This document shows, in pieces, positions 1-7,975 of a stretch of DNA of 25,961 nt. A program made the translations under genes and the position numbers. The stretch is from Segatella copri. Lineage in GTDB: Bacteria; Bacteroidota; Bacteroidia; Bacteroidales; Bacteroidaceae. How positions within the stretch are numbered: the stretch's first letter is position 1; the number at the start of each line of letters is the position of its first letter. A model generated the notes under the pieces. That model worked only from the letters and a program-made list of their open reading frames with translations, searched no databases and was not told the DNA's origin. The stretch is taken from contig NZ_JAHOEA010000049.1 in the NCBI RefSeq assembly GCF_019127135.1, positions 1-25,961 on the forward strand, written 5' to 3'.

Positions 1-55
1 CTGTCAAGCACGGTTCCGAGAGAAGGGAGGGTGAAATTCCCTCCACTTACTCGAC
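1..55 (+). mobile_element. 3' end of a group II intron (end of domain V plus domain VI)
   Basis: The first 16 bases end in AGCACGGTTC, the usual 3' strand of group II intron domain V. Bases 17-55 fold as a domain VI: an outer CGAG/CTCG pairing (17-20 with 50-53), an inner GGAGGG/CCCTCC stem (26-31 with 39-44), and an unpaired A at 49, about seven bases before the end, which would be the branch point. The intron would end in AC at 55, fitting the group II rule that introns end in AY. The rest of the intron, including any reverse transcriptase, lies before base 1. The call rests on motif recognition and folding by eye. Confidence 0.7.
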
Positions 56-142
56 AAAATTCACATAAAATGGATTCTTACTCGCATATTTTGTGGCGAG
101 GAGGGTGATGCCTTGTTCCTGCCATGTGACTATGTCCGCCAT
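47..142 (-). pseudogene. Possible ORF interrupted by the group II intron
   Basis: On the minus strand a frame with a possible ATG at 142 runs 31 codons (MADIVTWQEQGITLLATKYA at its start) and stops at 47-49. The last codons and the stop come from intron sequence, so the original gene would have continued where the intron now sits. The frame is open upstream to an in-frame TGA at 215-217, but no other ATG is present. I recognise no family. It may be the remains of a real gene cut by the intron, which would lie antisense to it, or a chance frame. Confidence 0.25.
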
Positions 143-583
143 TTTGAAGATGGTATGGATGCTGAGGTAACGAAGACATCCCAAGCCGTCGCTTGATTGT
201 AAGATTTTAGAAAATCAAAACTTTATTCAAATATACTGGTACGGCTAACCCGCTGATAAATAGTGGGGACACTGTATTGGTGGTTTACATTTGGAGATAT
301 GAAAAGCCTACGGCTGCGGATTGTAAATCCGCTTTAAAGTGGTCGAACCTTTTTTGTCTGCAGATTTCTCTTAGAGAATCTCGGCTGCACTCGGCATTTT
401 TCAAGCAAGCTTGAATTACTCTCGTTTGCACGAGATTTGCAAATCCGCAGGAACGCCTAACGGGCTCTAACTCCTAACGGGCTTGCGAGCTGTTGATTTA
501 TATATGCCTTGAAGATTCATCGCATCATCGAGAAAATTGATGAATAAAGACTGGAGTAAAGTCAACGAGACTCTTAAATAATG
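143..583. other. Intergenic region without a convincing gene
   Basis: I see no sustained coding frame here. Small structures are present: a perfect 7-bp hairpin at 316-332 (GCGGATT, loop GTA, AATCCGC) and an 11-base direct repeat CCTAACGGGCT at 456-466 and 473-483. The stretch looks like decayed or repeat-derived sequence behind the intron insertion. Confidence 0.5.
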
Positions 584-636
584 AATAAAAGAAAAAGCCC
601 CTGATGCGTGATGCATCAGGGGCTTTTTCTTTTATT
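584..636. terminator. Bidirectional rho-independent terminator
   Basis: A perfect 24-bp inverted repeat (584-607 with 613-636) surrounds the 5-base loop GTGAT. The GC-rich upper stem has CCCCTGATGC on one arm, and A/T-rich arms give a T-run after the hairpin on both strands. It overlaps the stop codon of the minus-strand gene that ends at 632, so it is expected to terminate that operon and also to block reading from the left. Confidence 0.85.
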
Positions 637-1375
637 CTGCTGCCAGTTCTTTCATCGCATCGTTTAATGTGTTGAAAAGAACGTTGATGTTTTCTTCTTC
701 ATTCTTGCATGCCTCCTTGAAGAGGGCTACTGGATCTTCGGTGCTGCTCTTGAGTGGGGTCTCGTTGAGCAGGATGTTGACATTGTTCAGCAACATGCCG
801 TGAAGGGTTGGCATGTGGAGCTGGTGCTGCTCGCCCTCCTTGCTGCCACACTTCAAGCCTGCGGCGTATGCCTTCACGATGATGCGCACCAGAAGATGGA
901 TGGCCATCGGCTCATCAGCAAGACTGATGAGAATGCCGTGGGTATAATCGCGTACATGCTCTTCAAGAGTGGTAAACTTGCCTTGAAGTAGCCAGGTGAA
1001 GTTACGCTTGTATTCTGATTCCATCGCCTTGTACAACTGGTTAGATTTGCAGGCTATGCGCAAGTAGTCGAGCATGGTTGGCTCAAAGGTCGGGTCAGCC
1101 TGTTTCATGCTGTCGAAATTCTTCTTCATGCGTTCGTTGGCTTCCTCGGCAGTCTTGTAGTTGAGGCGTACGAGGGTGGAGAACATGATGTCGAAGAAGT
1201 ATTGGTTTACCTCGCCGTAGTGCTCCAGCATCATCTGCTTGATCTGTTTCGGGTCGTTCTTCTTGCTGAAGTCATTGCCTTCGATGGTAGCATCGATGAT
1301 GCCACGTGCGTAAGCTTCGAAGAAACCTCTAACAAATGCAGCTACCGCCTGATAACTGTTGATTCTTTTGCTCAT
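632..1375 (-). CDS. Conserved-looking hypothetical protein, 247 residues
   Basis: I do not recognise the family. The protein is soluble-looking, mostly alpha-helical and rich in Glu, Lys, Met and Asn, with no signal peptide, membrane segment or obvious catalytic motif. The C-terminus (about residues 205-247) is acidic and could form an amphipathic helix. The start ATG at 1375 is the first in frame and lies 48 bases behind the stop of the polysaccharide deacetylase gene, so the two probably share a transcript. Its stop codon sits inside the terminator stem, so it is the last gene of this operon. Clean length and termination support a real gene, but no function can be given. Confidence 0.8.
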   Translation of the reverse strand: MSKRINSYQAVAAFVRGFFEAYARGIIDATIEGNDFSKKNDPKQIKQMMLEHYGEVNQYFFDIMFSTLVRLNYKTAEEANERMKKNFDSMKQADPTFEPTMLDYLRIACKSNQLYKAMESEYKRNFTWLLQGKFTTLEEHVRDYTHGILISLADEPMAIHLLVRIIVKAYAAGLKCGSKEGEQHQLHMPTLHGMLLNNVNILLNETPLKSSTEDPVALFKEACKNEEENINVLFNTLNDAMKELAAE

Positions 1376-1423
1376 TTCTTGTCTGTGTTTGTTGGGCTGT
1401 TCCTGTTTGGGAATAACAGCTTC

Positions 1424-2035
1424 TTATTCAAAAGTCTTAAATTCATAACCCTGTTCCATGAGCCATTCTATGGCCTGAGGTAGCGCCGTCTTCAGCTTTT
1501 CAATGCTCTTCAGGGAGTCGTGGAAGGTGATGATGCTGCCATTGCGGGCATACCGTTTCACATTGTTCACCACATCTTCTGCCGTCATCCATTTGGAATA
1601 GTCGCGCGTCACCACATCCCACATGATGACCTTGTAAGTGCGGTGCAGCCACCAATACTCACTTGGTCGCATCCAGCCGTGAGGTGGACGGAAGAGATGG
1701 GCATGGATGATGTCGTTCGCCTTATTGGTGTTGAGCACGTAGGAGATGACACGGTGCTTGAAGGCACCGATATGGTTGAATGTATGGTTGCCTACCTGAT
1801 GACCCTCTGCCACAATCTGGTTGTAGAGGTCATGATGGCGCAATACATTCTCGCCTACCATAAAGAAAGTTGCCTTGATATTGTACTTTCTCAGGGTCTC
1901 TAAGATGAATGGAGTTGACTCAGGAATCGGACCATCATCAAATGTAAGATAGACTGAATGGTCTTTCTTGTCCATTCTCCAGATGGCTTTTGGGTATAAC
2001 CATCTGAGCCATTTGGCTGGTTGCTCTATGAACAT
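1424..2035 (-). CDS. Polysaccharide deacetylase (NodB-type, carbohydrate esterase 4)
   Basis: This 203-residue protein carries the CE4/NodB signature in order. Motif 1 is TFDDGP at 31-36, with the catalytic base D33 and metal ligand D34. Motif 2 is NHTFNH at 83-88, with metal ligands H84 and H88. Motif 3 is RPPHG at 116-120. The late catalytic-His motif is TFHDS at 170-174. The family removes N- or O-acetyl groups from peptidoglycan, chitin-like or surface polysaccharides using a divalent metal. There is no clear signal peptide, only a Trp/aromatic-rich N-terminus (residues 5-20) that could associate with a membrane. The length is compact for the family and the domain is complete. The substrate cannot be deduced. 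It lies just upstream of the 247-residue unknown gene and probably shares a transcript with it. Confidence 0.88.
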   Translation of the reverse strand: MFIEQPAKWLRWLYPKAIWRMDKKDHSVYLTFDDGPIPESTPFILETLRKYNIKATFFMVGENVLRHHDLYNQIVAEGHQVGNHTFNHIGAFKHRVISYVLNTNKANDIIHAHLFRPPHGWMRPSEYWWLHRTYKVIMWDVVTRDYSKWMTAEDVVNNVKRYARNGSIITFHDSLKSIEKLKTALPQAIEWLMEQGYEFKTFE

Positions 2036-2062
2036 GGATAAAACAGGTTTATATGAATAATG

Positions 2063-2099
2063 AAAAGTTTGGTGTCGTGTTTCGCGACACCAAACTTTT
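2063..2099. terminator. Rho-independent terminator, functional in both directions
   Basis: A perfect 15-bp stem (2063-2077 with 2085-2099) with a 7-base loop (TGTTTCG) lies directly behind the stop of the DUF2723 gene (2109). Its AAAAGTTTGG/CCAAACTTTT arms give T-runs on either strand. It should end the DUF2723 transcript on the minus strand. The core at 2074-2088 recurs almost exactly at 12939-12953. Confidence 0.8.
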
Positions 2100-2108
2100 T
2101 TCTATTTT

Positions 2109-5100
2109 TTACTGATTGCCTTCCGGCATTCTGCCACCTCTGCCATGATAGAGACGGTAGAGGTTGTTGAGCTGCTTCTCATACTTCTGCTCCAACTGTG
2201 GACTCACCATTCCGGCAGCTTCGCAGATGCTCTGCATAATCATGATCTGACGGATGCAGTCGTGCTCTGCCTGGAGGAAACGGTCGTTTGGCAGCGAGAG
2301 ATAGTAGTTGAGGTATTGTGAAGCATTCTTCCATACCGCTTCAATATATTCCTTACCCTTAGCTTTCTGACCGGTCATCAGCCAGCCGCGAGCCATATCC
2401 AAACCACCGCTCATATAGTCGAGCGTAACATTATAGGCAGGAATCTCGGTATCAGCCTTCTTCAGAATGTTGATAGCCTTCTGCTTCTTGCCTTCGGCGA
2501 TGAGCTGGAGGGCTGTCTGGGCGAGCAGGCGACGGTGTGTATAGCACATGCGCATGGTTGTCTCGTCGATGTAGAGTCCCTTCTGCTTCAGGTTGCCGAA
2601 CTTGAATCGGGTCATGATGTTGTGATAAGCCTTCTCTGTATCGAAGTTCTTGGCACCTGGCTTGTTGGTGGTGAACGGAGTGATACGGTTTACAAGTCCC
2701 TCCTGTACGAAGTTGTCACCGAGGTTCATATAGTTCTCTTCGCCTACGGTGAGTGCTACGTAGAGCGGACGGGTCCAGTTACACTGTGCCAACATTTCGA
2801 GCATCATGAGGTCGCCCTTGTAGAGTGCGCTCTTGCCGGCAAGAGAGATGACCATCTTGTCTGGAATAGAATCTGATGCCATCATCATGCCGCTCTTCTT
2901 TACAGCCTCCTTGTCGATGGTGACATAGAGGGTATCTGTAGGGATGAAGTGCATGTCAGGGTTCTTGCTGCGTACCCAGTTCTTCAGGATGTTCTTGAGT
3001 TCGAACGGTTCGTCACCAAACTGCTTCTTGGCGTTCTCTGGATCCTGCTTGTAGAAGTCGAGAATCTGCTTCTTTGCCTCAGGCTCAACAGATACATATT
3101 CGTTGGTACCTGAACAGAAGTCGAGACGTGGCCAGGTGATTGGCACAGATGGTGAGTTGTATGCAGGACGCATCATCTGGTCGATATACCAGTCGGTCTG
3201 CAGGTAGCTCAGGTTACATACTCGGGCATCTGTTCCTACGCCTTCTACCTCCTGGTTGTACCAGAGTGGGAAGGTATCGTTATCACCATTGGTAAAGATG
3301 ATAGGATTGCCCTTCTCCTGAAGTGACATCAGGTAGTTCTGACCGAAGTCACGGCAGGTGTAACGGTTTGAGCGGTCGTGATCATCCCAAGTCTGTGAAG
3401 CCATCTGGATAGGTACGAGCAGAGTTACTACAGCTACGATGGCTGTTATGGCAGTACCGCTGAGCTTCATCTTGCGCTTCAGAATGTCGATGATGGCGAG
3501 TACGCCGAGACCGCACCAGATAGCGTATGCATAGAATGAGCCGGCATAAGCATAGTCACGCTCACGTGGCTGCATAGGTGTCTGATTCAGGTAGATGACG
3601 ATGGCAAGACCTGTCATGAAGAACAGGAAGAATACAATCCAGAACTGCTGGATTCCGATAGGGAGGAGTACTTCCTCTTCCTTGCCGTTCTTCATTACCT
3701 TCTTCTTGCGGGTATACCAAGCCTGCCAGAAAAGTCCGATGAGACCGAGAATCAGCGGCATGCAGTAGAATACATTGTGGCCCTTGTTCTCCTTCAGGTC
3801 GTCTGGCAATTTGCTCTGGTCGCCATAGAGTGAATCATCAATGAATGAGAAACCGGTAATCCAGTTTCCGTGCTCTGGCTCACCATTGCCCTGGATGTCG
3901 TTCTGACGGCCGGCAAAGTTCCACATGAAGTAGCGCCAGTACATGAAGTTGCACTGGTAAGAGAGGAAGAAGCGGATGTTGTCAAATTGTGACGGCATCT
4001 TCACCATGATACTCTCTCCGCAGCGGTCGTAAGGAATCTCTGTGCCTTCTACACCGCCCATCCAGTCTTCGTATGCCTGGGCATGAGCCGAACTGTACAT
4101 ACGAGGGAAGAGCATGTTCTGGGCATAGATATACTTATTCTTGTGACTTACTACGAAGTAAGAGTCCTTCTCATCAGCCGAAGCTTTCTCCTTGCGCTGG
4201 TAAACCGGTGCGCCTTCTTTCATGACAGGCTTGCACATGTTGCCGTCTACTTCGAGGGCTACCTGTGATGTATAAGCCTGGCCATAGAACAGAGGGCGGT
4301 CACCATACTGGTCGCGGCTCAGATAACTTCCCAGGGTAAAGATGTCCTCAGGAGAGTTCTGGTCCATAGGAGGGTTGGCAGAAGAACGGATCACGATGAG
4401 TGCGTAGCTGGAATAACCAATCATCAGCATCAGCATACAGAGCAAGGCTGTGTTCTTGACGCGTGCTGAGATGAGCGGCAGGAGCTGCATCTTCTTTTTG
4501 GCGATGCCAGTAGATTCGTCAACGCCTGTTACTACTTCCTGCTTGCGCTTGTAGCCGAGTACGAACCAGAGGATAACCAGCACGATGATGCCGGTAATGG
4601 CAGCTGTCCAGCCATATCCGTAGAATGGGATGCCGAGCATGCCGAAACCGAGAACGAAGGCGATATTCTGCTTCTTCTCGTTCTTCTCTGATGCATTACA
4701 GGTCTCGTAGATGCCCCAGATGACAGAGGCTACAAGACAGATGATGTATACGATTTCACCGGTATTGAACGGACAGCCGAGGGTGTTGACAAAGAACAGC
4801 TCGAACCAGCCGCCTACGGTGATGATACCTGGAACCACACCATACAGTACGGCTACCACTACGAGGAATGAAAGGAACAGTGCCAGGAGTGAACCCTTGA
4901 GGTTGGCATGTGGCACCTTCTTGTAGTAATAAACCAATACGATGGCTGGGATACAGAGCAGGTTGAGCAGGTGGACACCGATACTCAAACCGGTCATATA
5001 GGCGATGAGCACAAGCCAACGGTCGCTATGAGGCTCGTCAGCATGGTCTTCCCACTTGAGGATGAGCCAGAATACCACAGCGGTAAAGGCAGAAGAGAAC

Positions 5101-5543
5101 GCATAAACCTCACCCTCGACAGCTGAGAACCAGAAGGTATCGCTGAAGGTGTAGATGAGTGCGCCCACCATACCGGATGCCTCGATGGCAATCAGCTTAC
5201 TGGTAGTCAGTTCTTTCCAATCGCTGATAACGAGTCGGCGAGCCAGGTGGGTGATGGTCCAGAAGAGGAACATGATACAGACGGCGCTCAGCAGGGCGCT
5301 CATCGTATTCACCATCTTGGCTACCTGGGTGGTGTCGCTGGCGAAATGTGTGAAGAAATTGCCTAAAAGCATGAAGAATGGTGCCCCAGGTGGGTGACCG
5401 ATCTCCTGCTTGTAAGCAGTCGTAATAAACTCAGGACAGTCCCAGAAACTGGCTGTCGGTTCAATTGTGGAACAATAAGTGAACGCCGCAATGATGAATG
5501 CGACCCATCCGAAGATATTGTCCACTAATCTGTACTGTTTCAT
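2109..5543 (-). CDS. DUF2723 (TMEM260-like) membrane protein, probable protein O-mannosyltransferase
   Basis: This is a polytopic inner-membrane protein of 1144 residues. The N-terminal region (about 10-400) has many hydrophobic helices. The first extracytoplasmic loop carries the DUF2723 hallmark FWDCPEF (33-39, acidic residues D35 and E38), followed by GHPPGAPFF (49-57), typical of GT-C glycosyltransferases. A large soluble part (about 400-550), a second helix group (about 590-720, with the QPRERDYAYAG stretch between helices) and a helical, TPR-like C-terminal third follow. The human relative TMEM260 is known as a protein O-mannosyltransferase. Bacteroidota have general O-glycosylation at D-S/T-A/I/L/M/V/T sites, so a role in starting glycans on exported proteins is likely but inferred. 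The gene appears to be a single transcription unit, with its own promoter-like box and a strong terminator. Confidence 0.88.
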   Translation of the reverse strand: MKQYRLVDNIFGWVAFIIAAFTYCSTIEPTASFWDCPEFITTAYKQEIGHPPGAPFFMLLGNFFTHFASDTTQVAKMVNTMSALLSAVCIMFLFWTITHLARRLVISDWKELTTSKLIAIEASGMVGALIYTFSDTFWFSAVEGEVYAFSSAFTAVVFWLILKWEDHADEPHSDRWLVLIAYMTGLSIGVHLLNLLCIPAIVLVYYYKKVPHANLKGSLLALFLSFLVVVAVLYGVVPGIITVGGWFELFFVNTLGCPFNTGEIVYIICLVASVIWGIYETCNASEKNEKKQNIAFVLGFGMLGIPFYGYGWTAAITGIIVLVILWFVLGYKRKQEVVTGVDESTGIAKKKMQLLPLISARVKNTALLCMLMLMIGYSSYALIVIRSSANPPMDQNSPEDIFTLGSYLSRDQYGDRPLFYGQAYTSQVALEVDGNMCKPVMKEGAPVYQRKEKASADEKDSYFVVSHKNKYIYAQNMLFPRMYSSAHAQAYEDWMGGVEGTEIPYDRCGESIMVKMPSQFDNIRFFLSYQCNFMYWRYFMWNFAGRQNDIQGNGEPEHGNWITGFSFIDDSLYGDQSKLPDDLKENKGHNVFYCMPLILGLIGLFWQAWYTRKKKVMKNGKEEEVLLPIGIQQFWIVFFLFFMTGLAIVIYLNQTPMQPRERDYAYAGSFYAYAIWCGLGVLAIIDILKRKMKLSGTAITAIVAVVTLLVPIQMASQTWDDHDRSNRYTCRDFGQNYLMSLQEKGNPIIFTNGDNDTFPLWYNQEVEGVGTDARVCNLSYLQTDWYIDQMMRPAYNSPSVPITWPRLDFCSGTNEYVSVEPEAKKQILDFYKQDPENAKKQFGDEPFELKNILKNWVRSKNPDMHFIPTDTLYVTIDKEAVKKSGMMMASDSIPDKMVISLAGKSALYKGDLMMLEMLAQCNWTRPLYVALTVGEENYMNLGDNFVQEGLVNRITPFTTNKPGAKNFDTEKAYHNIMTRFKFGNLKQKGLYIDETTMRMCYTHRRLLAQTALQLIAEGKKQKAINILKKADTEIPAYNVTLDYMSGGLDMARGWLMTGQKAKGKEYIEAVWKNASQYLNYYLSLPNDRFLQAEHDCIRQIMIMQSICEAAGMVSPQLEQKYEKQLNNLYRLYHGRGGRMPEGNQ

Positions 5544-5591
5544 TATTGTTTAAACTTTAATGTATTATATTTCTTTCTGAATGCTTTCTCC

Positions 5592-5628
5592 GTGCCTTTC
5601 AAAAAGGCACATTCCAGTTGCAAAGATA
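5592..5628 (-). promoter_or_regulatory. Likely promoter -7 box and leader hairpin of the DUF2723 gene
   Basis: The minus strand at 5621-5628 reads TATCTTTG, matching the Bacteroidetes -7 consensus TAnnTTTG. I do not see a clear TTTG at the matching -33 distance. Downstream in the leader is a 7-bp hairpin (GTGCCTT at 5592-5598 with AAGGCAC at 5604-5610). The predicted leader is about 70 bases long. Confidence 0.4.
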
Positions 5629-5690
5629 ATAAAAAGATGAGATAATATGGATTTTTGCACCTGTTTTTTAGGCATTATTATATAATAAGC

Positions 5691-6407
5691 CTATACATTT
5701 AAGAAATGCTCTTCCAGTTTCTCTCTCGGCATATCTGCCGTATCGTGGTAGTGGAGATGATGATTTACGCAGGCGATGTGCTTTACGTTATTGAGCACTT
5801 CGGCTACATCATGGCTTACGATGATGATGGCGCACTCCCGGTTGATCTGTTCCAGCATCTCGTACATCTGCTTCTGGAATCGGCGGTCGATGTAGGTGTT
5901 GGGCTCATCCAGAATCACTACATCGGGTTTGGAAACAATGGCGCGGGCGAGGAGTACTCGCTGCAGTTGTCCGCCGCTCAAGGCTGCGATATGGCGGTCT
6001 TTCAACTCCGTGAGCTGCATCTGTTCCAGACAGTCGAGTACCTGCTGGTGCTGTGCCTGGGTGTATCTCGAAAAGAGACTTTTGGTCTTGCTGAGTCCTG
6101 AGAGTACCACTTCATAGACGGAGATAGGAAACTGTTTGTCGAGATGATTGTATTGGGGCAGATATCCCATGCTGATTTCCCTTACTTCCTCCCCGTCTTT
6201 ATAAAAGCGGATGCTGCCGTCTGTGGGTTTCATCAGTCCCAAGATGAGGCGCATGAGGGTTGTCTTGCCCCCACCGTTGGGACCGATGATGCCAAGATAA
6301 TCGTCTTTGCAGACGGTGAGGTTGATGTCGTGGAGCACCTCTTTGCCTTCATAGCCTGCAGAAAGATGCTCTATCTCTATTAACTTTGAACTTTGAACTT
6401 TGAACAT
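5691..6407 (-). CDS. Zinc/manganese-type ABC transporter ATP-binding protein
   Basis: This 238-residue protein has a complete ABC ATPase set: Walker A GPNGGGKT (42-49), Q-loop Q85, signature LSGGQ (143-147), Walker B VVILDEP (163-169) and the switch His in VSHD (H199). The overall pattern and the partly His-rich C-terminus (CVNHHLHYHD, 213-222) fit ZnuC/TroB/MntB-type metal importers. The neighbouring upstream gene is the matching metal-binding lipoprotein, supporting the assignment. No ABC-3 permease is present in the window. The start is odd: the only usable ATG (6405-6407) lies inside a 7-base-period repeat, so the first residues (MFKVQSSK) are repeat-derived and the native domain begins at about LIEIEHLSAGY. 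The metal is not proven by sequence. Confidence 0.88.
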   Translation of the reverse strand: MFKVQSSKLIEIEHLSAGYEGKEVLHDINLTVCKDDYLGIIGPNGGGKTTLMRLILGLMKPTDGSIRFYKDGEEVREISMGYLPQYNHLDKQFPISVYEVVLSGLSKTKSLFSRYTQAQHQQVLDCLEQMQLTELKDRHIAALSGGQLQRVLLARAIVSKPDVVILDEPNTYIDRRFQKQMYEMLEQINRECAIIIVSHDVAEVLNNVKHIACVNHHLHYHDTADMPREKLEEHFLNV

Positions 6408-6420
6408 TGAACTTTATGAT
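6382..6420 (-). repeat. 7-base-period repeat (AGTTCAA-like) at the ABC ATPase start
   Basis: On the minus strand the units AGTTCAA, TGTTCAA, AGTTCAA, AGTTCAA and AGTTAAT run through the start of the ABC ATPase gene. A variant unit, AGTTCAATG, creates its ATG. The same motif fills 16922-17026 inside the activase gene, and both sites share the 14-mer ATCATAAAGTTCAA. Confidence 0.7.
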
Positions 6421-6436
6421 TAGTTGTTGTTTTAAC

Positions 6437-6526
6437 AAAGCTTTTGCCCTTACAGGGCGCCTTGTTAACTGCTATTATACCCAGGGCGTTGCCCTGGGCT
6501 AGGAGCTTCTGCCCTTTCAGGGCGTG
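6437..6526. repeat. Half copy of the palindromic dispersed repeat
   Basis: This matches the right half of the full elements at 10363-10598 and 20210-20479. It starts AAAGCTTTTGCCCTTACAGG, contains the internal palindrome CCCAGGGC-GTT-GCCCTGGG (6480-6498) and ends in GCCCTTTCAGGGCGTG. It lies between the metal-binding lipoprotein gene and the ABC ATPase gene, so any shared transcript must cross its hairpins. Confidence 0.8.
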
Positions 6527-6572
6527 TGGAGCTTACAGAACGTGTGGAACTTACAGAACGTGTGGAGCTTAC
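6523..6572. repeat. 18-base tandem repeat at the end of the metal-binding lipoprotein gene
   Basis: Two full units (6523-6540, 6541-6558) and one partial unit (6559-6572) of CGTGTGGAGCTTACAGAA are present, with one A/G difference in the second. The stop codon of the lipoprotein gene (6569-6571) falls inside the last unit, so the array may have grown from the gene end. It joins directly to the palindromic half element. Confidence 0.75.
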
Positions 6573-7474
6573 TTCCCAACAACGATTTTCTTGCCTTGTA
6601 CCGCTGCTGCCGCTTCCTGCATCGCCCAGTTCCAGTCGCCCTGCAATGGATTGATATTCATTGGCTTGGTGTGGCTCTCCTTGATGAAGGTTGTGGTGTT
6701 GCGGTTGGCAAATTCTGCTTGAATCAGGCAGAACTTGATCTTTTCTTTTCTTGCTCTCTCGATGAGGCTCTTCAGCTGGGCGGCACTCGGCTCCCTGCCT
6801 TCTTCCTCAATGGCAAGCTGCTCCAACTGGTAGTCGCGGGCAAAATAAGTGAGGATAGGATGATAAATCACAAACTTGCGAACCATCTCGGGATGATTCT
6901 TGAAACCCTTTCTGATGGTGCTGTCTCGCTTGTCGATGATCTTCAGCAGCGACAGATAGTTCTTCTCAAAGAACGCCTTGTTCTTCGGCTCCAGATTGCA
7001 GAGTGCCTTGAAGATGTTGCTGGAGATGATGCGGGCATTTTTGCAACTCATCCATACATGCGGGTCGGTATTGCCGCCTGGTGTCTTGGCAGGCGTGATG
7101 CCTGTGGAGGTATCTATCACCTTCATGTCAGGAGCGTTATCCTGCAGCTTCTTCATCCAGGTCTGTTCGAAACCGATGCTTCCCACTTTCAGATAGAGGG
7201 CACTCCTGGAGAGTTCCATCATCTGCTGGGCATAAGGCTCGTAAGTTTCAGGATTGTTGCCGTTGGATACCATCACGTTGACATCCACCTTATCTCCGGC
7301 AATCTTATCAACGAAAAACTTGTAGGGAGGGATGGTTACGGTAACAGCAGGTTTGCCATCGCTGTTGGCGACAGATTCCTTTCCGTTACTTTCTGCGGTT
7401 TTGCCTTTCTGCTGGCTGCCTTTACAGCCCGCGAAAACCACACATAATATAATAAGGTATAAATACTTTCTCAT
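6569..7474 (-). CDS. Zinc/manganese-type ABC transporter substrate-binding lipoprotein
   Basis: This 301-residue protein is a ZnuA/TroA-like binding protein (SBP_bac_9 type). A lipoprotein signal peptide ends in the lipobox FAGC with C17 as the lipidated residue, followed by a polar Lys/Ser/Asn linker to about residue 42. Family motifs are present: NPETYEP (74-80), DPHVW (137-141, likely ligand H139), YHPILTYFA (204-212, likely ligand H205), and a C-terminal PLQGDW (276-281) that could supply D280. Most zinc and manganese members have a His after the Pro in the first motif; here it is E76, which may change metal preference. It probably delivers metal to the importer whose ATPase lies next downstream. 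The C-terminal codons run into an 18-base tandem repeat. Confidence 0.87.
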   Translation of the reverse strand: MRKYLYLIILCVVFAGCKGSQQKGKTAESNGKESVANSDGKPAVTVTIPPYKFFVDKIAGDKVDVNVMVSNGNNPETYEPYAQQMMELSRSALYLKVGSIGFEQTWMKKLQDNAPDMKVIDTSTGITPAKTPGGNTDPHVWMSCKNARIISSNIFKALCNLEPKNKAFFEKNYLSLLKIIDKRDSTIRKGFKNHPEMVRKFVIYHPILTYFARDYQLEQLAIEEEGREPSAAQLKSLIERARKEKIKFCLIQAEFANRNTTTFIKESHTKPMNINPLQGDWNWAMQEAAAAVQGKKIVVGK

Positions 7475-7522
7475 AAGCAGTCAATCTATATGAATCAATT
7501 CTTTGTTTTCTTTGCAGCTTGT

Positions 7523-7975
7523 TTAAAAGATGAAACTGAGTCCGTAAACCAGCAGTACATATCTCAACACCTTTCCGATGGTGATGCTGATGACAGAAAT
7601 CACGATGTTGGCTCTCGTCAGTCCCAAAACGATGGTGATGGCACTTCCCAACAGGGGCAGGAAGGCGAAGAACCCCATCCAGGCACCTCTGTCGGCCATA
7701 AAGTTCTGAGCCTTGTCGAGACTCTCTTTCTTTACATGCAGATATTTTTCTATCCATTCCAGTTTGCCCATCCGTCCTACGCCATAATTGAACATTGAAC
7801 CGAGCACATTGCCGATGCTTCCATACAGTACGAGCTGGATTGGTTCCAGTCCGGCAGCCTGTAAGCCCGACATGACCACCTCGCTGCTGAAGGGAAAGAA
7901 ACTGCCGGCAAGGAAGGCTGCTACCAGCATGCCCCAGTAGCCCCAGCTCATTAAGAAATCTATTATCCAACTCAT
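7523..7975 (-). CDS. YqaA/DedA-like (VTT domain) inner-membrane protein
   Basis: This 150-residue protein has about four hydrophobic segments (roughly 12-28, 46-64, 100-120, 125-148) and the short YqaA-type form of the DedA/SNARE-associated domain. SFFPFSSEVV (25-34) and GNVLGSMFNYGVGRMG (55-70) fit that family. DedA proteins are linked to undecaprenyl-phosphate or phospholipid translocation; whether this short branch does the same is unknown. Its ATG overlaps the TGA of the upstream gene by four bases (ATGA, 7972-7975), so the two are translationally coupled. The metal-binding lipoprotein gene follows 48 bases downstream. Confidence 0.82.
   Translation of the reverse strand: MSWIIDFLMSWGYWGMLVAAFLAGSFFPFSSEVVMSGLQAAGLEPIQLVLYGSIGNVLGSMFNYGVGRMGKLEWIEKYLHVKKESLDKAQNFMADRGAWMGFFAFLPLLGSAITIVLGLTRANIVISVISITIGKVLRYVLLVYGLSFIF

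Noticed and set aside
5670..5694. Rho-independent terminator behind the ABC ATPase gene (TAGGC...GCCTA hairpin)
   Set aside because: The stem is short, has a bulge, and is followed by A rather than T on the minus strand.
6524..7447. Open frame of 307 codons on the plus strand
   Set aside because: It is antisense to the metal-binding lipoprotein gene and starts in the 18-base tandem repeat, with no recognisable protein features.
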